64,000 nt of DNA, taken from the NCBI RefSeq assembly GCF_000001735.4, contig NC_003076.8, positions 15,813,835 through 15,877,834 of the forward strand, given 5' to 3'. The translations under genes and the position numbers were made by a program. The DNA comes from Arabidopsis thaliana. Lineage: Eukaryota; Streptophyta; Magnoliopsida; Brassicales; Brassicaceae. Positions 57,063 to 64,000 of the stretch are shown piece by piece. Numbering within the stretch: position 1 is the first letter of the stretch; the number at the start of each line of letters is the position of its first letter. A model generated the notes under the pieces. The model was given only the letters and a program-made list of their open reading frames with translations. It made no database searches and was not told the DNA's origin.

Positions 57063-59204
57063 TGGCCTTTTTCCCACATTCAAGGCTTTAGATGAGACAA
57101 TCCATTCACACCTTCATTTTCATTCTGTAAGATTCCCTAACCATAATTAATACTCATAATGGACGAAAAAAAAAAAATGAGAGCAAAAGAGGTGTTGTGA
57201 AAATTCTCTCGTTTGTGAATGTAGTTTTTGTTCCAAGAATTGTGGAGATAAATAGCAAACGAAAAAAAAACATTTGGAGAAAAGATGAAGAGATCTTTCA
57301 AGTTTGTATGTGGCATTGTCTTGCTCTCTTGAAGTATAAGGTGTATCGTACTTATAGATCTTTCTACCAGTTTCCAATTGCTCATTAATGTTTTGGCTTT
57401 GCTGCATAGGCTCGTCTTCCAATAGCTTCGTACATTTATGACAGTTTTATATGTTCATAATTAGTCTTCAATATATTATAAGTTTATATTCTAATTCCTC
57501 GAGAGAGGCATGAATCATGCTATATTATAGATTTAATCCCAGCAATGAAAGGTGGATATATAATGCACGTATGAGGAACTTTACTATTATACTATATATG
57601 CACATGAATTTATTCTGGTTGTTTTTGTAATATTATTCAAACTAACCAACCAAAGAACGAAAAAATTAATCTTTAGTATACTCATGACCTTCTATTTTAC
57701 TAAACTTAACTTTTTTTTTCTCTTGTAATAAAAACTTGTCACGTCATAAATCATAATATACTGATATATGATAGACAAACCAAACTTTAGTTCTCTTGCA
57801 ATCTAAAATGAATTTCAACTGATATGTTTTCTTATAAACATTGAAATGGGTACACAACTCTAACCAGTGGAGAATTGAAAAGAAAAAATAGTACATTTGT
57901 ATACTATTTAAGGGAAGTACTGACAATGGTATAAAGAAGGAAGTGTGTACTTGAATAAGTTATCGAGTTATGTGAAGTCTTTATCATACAAGTACACTTT
58001 TACATATTTAATTTAATAACTCACATTTCAACCAATAGAAAGTACAACTACATTATTTTTTCTTTCTCTTTTAGTTTTAGCTCCTTGTCCACTGTTCATG
58101 TTTCACTGGGATGATTTTCTCTAGAAAGCAATCGTATATCCTTTTTCTGCAACACTGCTGTTTCGTCTGTTGTATATTGCAATGCTTCGGGTTCTCAAAG
58201 TATAGTAACGCAAGGCGAAAAAAAAAAAAAAAAAAAAAGTATAGTAATGCAATTGTTAATAAAAAAAATGATTTGACTATCTTCTGATCAAAATTTAAAT
58301 AAACATAACTATATATACATCTTCTACATTATAACATTTCTTAATCTCGTGTATTGTTGTTTTTTTCTTTTTGGTAGTTCATAAAGCATTAAACGTTGTT
58401 ATAGGATCGATCAGATCGTTACTTGTGATGGTTGAGGTGGATATTCCTTCCAATCACAGAATCCTAATCATATCAGTATAGTCATTTTCTTGTTCTCTAA
58501 AGTTCTATAAAATAATTGATTTATTAGTAAATGTAACAATCTACGACATTTAAATGTCTTAATTCGAAGATTAAAGAGTGATTTATTTTGGTTTTGGGAT
58601 AAAACTGAAAAGATTGTGACCCACGTCGATTGCAATCTGCAACTACTGCCATCAATAGATGATTTAGTCAATTTTAAAATTAATCACTATTTGCAACTAA
58701 ATAAATGTTGATCATGCGATAGCAATATCCTAATGGCTAGTGATGAAGTTATAAATGGTAAATAATGGCCCCTTCCCTCCTACTTTTCAATTTTGGAAAA
58801 AATATTATTAATTAATCTTTTGAAAACTTTAGAGCATCTCCAATGAGTTTAAAACATTAATATGATGTTACATATTGAGTTTAATATGTATTCTTATGGT
58901 AAAATATGTATTCACTTGAGCATGTTACATATTGGAATAATTATCTGATTATACCATCTGAATTTAACTTGAAACTTTGTACATACGTAGGAAAAAAATA
59001 TCGTGTTGTATAAAAGAAATCTCCAATGGAGTTTTTTATTATATATAATTAATGTGTGGTTAACAAAAATAATATAAAAATGAAATACATATATAACATT
59101 AGAAATAAATTACCAAATTCGTAAATTTTAATTAAAGAATCATTCAGGTGTCTTTAAAAAATAATTTGAACAGTACTATACAAATGCACAAATTTGGAAC
59201 AATG
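57063..59204. other. Intergenic; upstream of MIR169c
   Basis: 57063 onward is the promoter side of MIR169c. The region is AT-rich and I see no gene. It contains the small poly(A) insertion at 58198-58252. Confidence 0.5.
58198..58252 (+). mobile_element. Minimal poly(A) retroposition footprint with target duplication
   Basis: ggcg followed by about 21 A (58214-58238) is flanked by aagtatagtaacgcaa (58198-58213) and aagtatagtaatgcaa (58237-58252), 15 of 16 matching. This is what an almost fully 5'-truncated LINE or SINE insertion leaves. Confidence 0.7.
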
Positions 59205-59408
59205 CTACATACACATAAGAGGAGTGTTAAGGTAGCCAATGGCAGTGATTGTGAGAGGACCAGGGTAGCCTGCCTTCTTCAACTCCGATTCTATAGAGTG
59301 AGCGACCATTCTAGCATCATAACCATCGGGAACCGGACAGCTGTTGATGTCCCACCACACCATCGTTTTTGGCTCCTGCTTCGCCTCGTTCGTATTTCTT
59401 GAATCCAT
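59205..59408 (-). CDS. NYN-domain (MARF1-like) N-terminal fragment
   Basis: 67 residues from the ATG at 59406-59408; the frame is open to an earlier ATG at 59456 (83 residues). The core V-W-W-D-I-N-S-C-P-V-P-D-G-Y-D-A-R...S-I-E-S-E-L-K-K-A-G-Y-P-G-P-L-T-I-T-A-I-G is the start of the NYN/MARF1 putative endonuclease domain, with the catalytic-type Asp in W-W-D-I-N. In full family members the domain continues for about 100 more residues; here it stops soon after. It may be a pseudogene or a short expressed protein. Recalled as At5g39640. Confidence 0.75.
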   Translation of the reverse strand: MDSRNTNEAKQEPKTMVWWDINSCPVPDGYDARMVAHSIESELKKAGYPGPLTITAIGYLNTPLMCM

Positions 59409-61430
59409 GGTTTTCAACATACAAATATCAGTCATCCTCAAAATTCGGATTAACAAATCGCTTCTTTACTCAGATGAAATCACCGACCGATGGATGGTGC
59501 GGCGGAATAGGGCAAGTTACACATGTTTACCGATACTAGTGGCTGTTTTATATGGGCTCAGATTCGTGGCCTATCATCAATGCCTGGAAGACACCTTCCA
59601 AGACTCGGATGTTCTCTACAACATATCGATTTTTCTTCAGATATCCACGGTGCAATGTGTTTTTGTCCATTTATTTGAATGGATCCTACATTTAATCAAA
59701 AAAAATATCATGTGAATTGATTTTCCAACATCAAAACTACATGACAAAACATTAACGCTTTAGTACTAAATACAAAAAAAAAACATACCTATACATAGCA
59801 CAATAGCAGCAAATAAAACAAAAGAGACAACATTTGTTTTAACCATCTTTCTCTTTTTTCTTTGTTAAATCAAAAGATTACGAATTTTTGATATTTTTGT
59901 ATTTGAATGAGAATGAAGAAAGAGTTGTTTCGTATTTATAATTAGAACTCTAACTCTATTCAAGCGATCCTTCAAATTAACATTAGTAAGGAATACAATA
60001 TATTTGGTCAACCAAATTAAAAACATGTTTCCAAAAAGATTAGATTCCAACTTTGACTACATTATTACAAGATATACATGACTTATTTAGATAAACGTAT
60101 TTGGTAATTTGCAAGGTAAAGCAAACAATTATTTTCTAAGGGTTTATTCTGTCAAGAGATATGATTAGATACTCATTCATTTCTCAATATTCCAATTCAC
60201 TAGTTTAGGAAATTATACTTATTGCATAATCTTGAGGCTCACGCGCCTACTACTTGTATATAAACAAGCTCAATATCTCTTTGTGAAATATATCAAACAT
60301 ACATCTTCTACAAATTCCAAAATCAATGGGCAATAAATAGATTTGTCTAATTAAAAAAAAACAAATACTGATATGGGATTCTAATAGAAAAAAAAGAAAA
60401 ATATACATTCTATTTACGCGCATTTAATCCAAGGAAAATGTTGATCTTCACTATATATAATGTCTATCAAATTAATTCTCTTGCGAAGGACTCTTTGTTT
60501 GCTTTCAACCTAGACTTTGTCTAAGGGAGTGAATATCAGTAGTTGCAAAAAAAAAAAAAAAATCATGATTGAAATATTGTTCAAGTTGTATCTAAGTAAC
60601 TACGAAAATATGCTTAAACTGATTTTTCTTTTATAAATTATTTTATAGAAATTTTAATATGTGTTTGTATACTTATCAACATATTTTCACATGTTTTTAG
60701 AAACTAATTGTAATAACAACTCGATTCTAGCATCTCTTTATTAATTAACTTTATCGATTTAACTAGACTTTATATCCTATGGATTTAAATGGTTCAGATA
60801 ATTAAGAAATCCACCCCAAAACACTTGGATGCGATTCTATCGGAAAAGATCGGATCAACTGATAAGAACATATAAATAAAAATTAAAGTTTATTAGCTAG
60901 TTTTTTTTTTTTTTTTTCACTGATGAACAAAAACCGTGGAACCAATGAAATTCGTATAAATGGGCTTCATAAGTGGCCCAAGCCTTGTTCCTTGAAAGGG
61001 CAGTTCTGCCATAGCTAATTTTTTTTAATCAAGCCCAAATATGGTTTGTCCGTAAATGAGGGATTTCCTTTTACCCAAATCCACCGGAAAAGTATTAGAG
61101 ACAAATACATCATCTCTTAAGTAATGTTTCATTTGATAGAATAATAACTTGCGGAAATTTTCTTTAAGAAACACATGGCTTGGGCCAATTCATGGACTTC
61201 AAGCCCATTTACACTAATTTCATTTGTTCCACGTGGCTTGTTATCAGAGAGAGCAAGAATTCTAAAACCTTTCCCACATAAACCGTCGTCCGATGAAACT
61301 CTATAACCGTCAATAACCGCCGCGATTTGAAAAATAAATACAAAAATCTCATTCTCCATTAAACCATTTAACACAACATACGAAAAACTGGTAAATCACA
61401 AAAGAAAAAAACAGAGAGAAACACACGAAA
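59409..61430. other. Intergenic, AT-rich, with an inverted repeat
   Basis: A 123-codon frame on the plus strand (59344-59715) overlaps the NYN fragment antisense and has hydrophobic stretches but no recognised domain. 60934-60984 and 61177-61236 are near-identical inverted copies (about 50-60 bp, one 9-bp indel). 61240-61430 is the DMP10 promoter and leader. Confidence 0.5.
60934..61236. repeat. Imperfect inverted repeat upstream of DMP10
   Basis: Left arm 60934-60984 (ccgtggaaccaatgaaattc...gtggcccaagcc) and right arm 61177-61236 (reverse complement ccacgtggaacaaatgaaatt...ttggcccaagcc). Arms are separated by 192 bp; they could form a hairpin or mark a locally inverted duplication. Both contain the Gly-Leu-coding run R-G-T-N-E-I-(R/S)-(I/V)-N-G-L. 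Confidence 0.75.
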
Positions 61431-62165
61431 ATGGAGAAAACAGAGGAAAGCGTCGGAATCAGAGTTTACACGGCGACTCCGCCGCAAAAACCATCACCAT
61501 CACCACCTTCTCGTTCACCAAAACCCGTCTTAATCTCTTCATTGCCTTCCCTCCCGTCAGGAGCCGCCGCTGGAGGAGGAAGAGGTCGAAAACGTCGCAT
61601 GGTGGCGCAAGGAGTTCAAAAAACGGTTTCGAAGACATCAATGCTCGTCAACTTCCTTCCGACAGGAACACTCTTGATGTTCGAAATGGTTCTTCCATCA
61701 ATATACCGTGACGGAGACTGTAACGGAATCAACACACTCATGATTCATCTCCTCTTGCTTCTTTGCGCAATGTCTTGTTTCTTCTTCCATTTTACCGACA
61801 GTTTCAAAGCATCCGATGGGAAGATCTACTACGGTTTCGTGACGCCACGTGGACTCGCGGTGTTCATGAAACCGCCGCCTCCAGAGTTTGGTGGCGGAGA
61901 TGTTATAGCGGAGGCAGAGATTCCGGTGACTGATGATAGGTATAAGTTGACGGTTAATGACTTTGTTCATGCAGTGATGAGCGTTTTGGTGTTTATGGCG
62001 ATTGCGTTTTCGGATCGAAGAGTCACGGGATGTTTGTTTCCAGGGAAAGAGAAAGAGATGGATCAAGTTATGGAGAGTTTTCCAATAATGGTTGGAATTG
62101 TTTGTAGTGCTTTGTTTCTTGTTTTTCCGACCACTCGATATGGTGTTGGTTGCATGACTGGTTAA
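61431..62165 (+). CDS. DMP10: DUF679 membrane protein DMP10
   Basis: A single exon of 244 residues. DMP proteins are plant-specific four-pass membrane proteins of ER/tonoplast/plasma membrane; relatives DMP8/DMP9 act in gamete fusion and DMP1 in senescence-linked membrane remodelling. The N-terminal ~60 residues are Pro/Ser-rich then basic (G-R-G-R-K-R-R). Four hydrophobic segments lie at about 72-90, 103-124, 176-196 and 218-236. Conserved family pieces: N-F-L-P-T-G-T-L-L-M-F-E, F-F-H-F-T-D-S-F, Y-Y-G-F-V-T-P-R-G-L and a C-terminal F-P-T-T-R-Y-G-V-G-C. The gene is intronless as in the family. Recalled as At5g39650. Confidence 0.93.
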   Translation: MEKTEESVGIRVYTATPPQKPSPSPPSRSPKPVLISSLPSLPSGAAAGGGRGRKRRMVAQGVQKTVSKTSMLVNFLPTGTLLMFEMVLPSIYRDGDCNGINTLMIHLLLLLCAMSCFFFHFTDSFKASDGKIYYGFVTPRGLAVFMKPPPPEFGGGDVIAEAEIPVTDDRYKLTVNDFVHAVMSVLVFMAIAFSDRRVTGCLFPGKEKEMDQVMESFPIMVGIVCSALFLVFPTTRYGVGCMTG

Positions 62166-63182
62166 TTTATTTTCACTTTTCTGTTTTTTGGTTTGTTTTA
62201 GTATCTATTTCGTATTTTCCTTGTAATTTAGATTATCTGATTTAAACTCCAATGTTCTACTATTTTTATCTATTGTATTGTTAAATAAAATGTTGTGTTG
62301 ATTCTATCTAGACTTGTTTGATAGGAGGAGTACATTATGACGTTAGTAAAAGCTTCCTCAATGCAGTACTTTTTTTGTTAAGATCTCAAACTATGCAATT
62401 AATTACCAATTGAGTCCGTGATGTAGTGGAGGCCAAAAAAAAAAAAAAGAGTCCGCGTGGGCTTTGTCCTTTTTGTTGTGTAGGCATGTCATGTTGGCCC
62501 AAAGTCTTAATCTCCACGTTGTGTTTTGTATCTATTTTATTTAGATTAGATTATGAGTTCTTTAGATTTGAGCTTATCAACCCCTGAGTTGTATAAGTGT
62601 TCATTGTCTTCAGTTTCTGATGAATTGATAGGATTAAAAAGTGATTTTTTTTCATAACACGTTCCTTGTTTCGGCACTCTTTCAAAGATATCAACATAGT
62701 CAAGAAGACGAGAAGGTCCCTTGTTCATATCCCGCAATTCTACAAAGAACCAGCGTTATCAAAGACTAACAAGAAGAAAAGTGACAAAATATAAGATTGG
62801 AAGAAAGAAGAAAAAAGAGAAGAAGAAGAAATTTCAAATATGTGAGGGATCGAACAAACCAAAATACTAGTATTTATATGGTTATGCTTTGATATCATGT
62901 CAGAAAATTCATCAGTATGAAAAGAAAATTCTTAATTTTATTGATTAGCCAGTAAAATTATCTACATAAACACATAACTTGATCTACAAATTTTCTATAA
63001 ATACGAAGATAAAAAGTCTACCCAATTAGCAATAATGAAATGGAGTTTTGTTTTTCCTAGTAACGATATGAAAATTTATTCGAATCAATCTTGTATTGTA
63101 ATATTCGAAATTTGATCACCATGTTTTCATTAAGCAAAAATTCTCCGTTTTCACCAAGAGTCACTTAATGAACTTAGCCAGC

Positions 63183-63326
63183 TTTTACAATATAGTTCAT
63201 TCAAGTTCTTTTTTTTTTTTTTTTACAATATAGTTCATTCAAGTTCTTTTTTTTTTTTTTTTTACAATATAGTTCATTCAAGTTCTTTTTTTTTTTTTTT
63301 TTTACAATATAGTTCATTCAAGTTCT
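63183..63326. repeat. Tandem repeat, four copies, 39-40 bp with T-runs
   Basis: The unit acaatatagttcattcaagt followed by tc occurs at 63187, 63225, 63264 and 63304. The first three are each followed by a run of 16-19 T, increasing slightly in length from copy to copy. Confidence 0.9.
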
Positions 63327-63583
63327 AATTCGAGAATGTTCAAGTCATGTGATATATCAACGAGACTTGTTTTTATACGAAAAATGCTAATTTTAATAAA
63401 ACAAAACTCAAATAACGTTTCTTTAGTTCGGGGAAACAGTCGAAAAATGATAAAATATGTTTCCTAAGAATCTTTATCAGTCGTGCCTCCAAGTGGGGAT
63501 AATATAATAAATGTAATGAAAAAACTTTATTATATAGTATATATTTGTGATTTGGGGTGGTCTGAAATAAAGGTACTATATAC

Positions 63584-63682
63584 TTATCCACATAATTGCA
63601 CTTTTTCAATGTTAGACTTGGCGTTCAATTACTTCTTATCCACAATATTGCACTTTTTCCAAATCGACTTGGCGTTCATTAG
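63584..63682. repeat. Tandem duplication, about 50 bp
   Basis: ttatccaca(t)aattgcac-type DNA at 63584-63635 is repeated at 63636-63682; both copies contain gcactttttc and gacttggcgttca. Confidence 0.75.
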
Positions 63683-64000
63683 TAACCACAACTTCTAACA
63701 TCGACTTATTACAGCCACGTATCTCTGATATGTTGAAGATTTTATGACAAGAATATAGGCAAAAAAGAGGAAAGAAACTGAAGATCCACTATATAGTAAA
63801 TACTTGTAGCTTCATTTAAAAAAAAGAAAGTGATTTCAATGTTAATTTATTTTTCCTACAAGTACCAAGCTAAAACTGTAACTAAATGACTATTATTATC
63901 AGCGTAAAAAAACACATACTCCTTTTGTTTTTTTTTTTTGATTTTCTAGAAAAAAATTGTTTCAAAAAGATTGATTTTTTGGTTTTCAATGCAATATTTA

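Larger units (their letters stand above)
62166..64000. other. Downstream spacer
   Basis: 62166-62330 is the DMP10 3' flank. A 63-codon frame on the minus strand (62737-62546, M-R-D-M-N-K-G-P-S-R-L-L-D-Y-V-D-I-F-E-R-V-P) looks protein-like but I find no family and no other exon; it is left unassigned. The rest is AT-rich with the two repeats listed separately. Confidence 0.45.

Noticed and set aside
59344-59715. 123-codon plus-strand frame antisense to the NYN fragment
   Set aside because: Overlaps a frame with a recognised domain; no domain of its own, hydrophobic runs only.
61129-61374. 81-codon minus-strand frame upstream of DMP10
   Set aside because: Overlaps the DMP10 promoter and one arm of the inverted repeat; no domain recognised.
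62546-62737. 63-codon minus-strand frame as a gene
   Set aside because: Protein-like text but no family, no further exon and no promoter evidence; only mentioned in the spacer entry.

Overview
The window is plant nuclear DNA. I recognise it, from memory and not from a search, as Arabidopsis thaliana chromosome 5 around loci At5g39500 to At5g39650. Supporting signs are GT-AG introns of about 80-660 bp, AT-rich spacers, plant-only families (NAC, DMP, VIM, class III peroxidase, DUF1997), a MIR169 hairpin and a miR164 site. Reading frames summed over my exon boundaries give lengths I recall for GNL1 (1443 aa), VTI11 (221), VIM3 (617), ORE1 (285) and RABG1 (204).

Layout. 1-6076: purine-rich repeat, then GNL1 (+). 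6300-7440: a direct duplication, one arm split by a foldback element. 7600-9757: VTI11 (+). 10086-13683: two tandem DUF1997 genes (-), the second carrying a tRNA-Pro inside an intron. 14434-23573: a relic zone with a kelch pseudogene holding a hAT-type MITE, a LINE end holding a second MITE, a broken lipid-transfer-protein gene, a truncated Copia element and an F-box-associated pseudogene. 23574-26669: VIM3 (-), with a 75-bp minisatellite in intron 1. 27182-27600: a LINE fragment with an inverted 5' part. 28051-29262: F-box/kelch gene (-). 30187-31993: disordered repeat protein PLDRP1 (+). 33447-35193: peroxidase PRX62 (-). 37649-40937: a TLDc-domain gene (+) converging on an mL53-like mitoribosomal gene (-). 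41764-43110: a Harbinger-type MITE beside a solo LTR. 44757-45816: ORE1/NAC092 (-). 48150-48520: Gypsy integrase relic. 50332-51948: RABG1 (-). 54428-55880: a divergent second VTI1 gene (+). 56836-57062: MIR169c (-). 59205-59408: NYN-domain fragment (-). 61431-62165: DMP10 (+).

Plant genes do not form operons, so the neighbours need not work together. Four of them do act in membrane traffic: GNL1 (ARF-GEF at Golgi/ER), VTI11 and its paralogue (Qb-SNAREs of the TGN/vacuole route) and RABG1 (Rab7-like GTPase). ORE1 (senescence, miR164-controlled), PRX62, PLDRP1 and DMP10 act in stress, senescence or membrane remodelling. VIM3 maintains DNA methylation.

I found no coherent undescribed system. 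The most informative structures are insertion footprints readable at base level (twin-primed LINE, a minimal poly(A) insertion with a long target duplication, MITEs with perfect TSDs, a solo LTR), the intronic tRNA, and lineage-specific changes in the SNARE, Rab and peroxidase genes.
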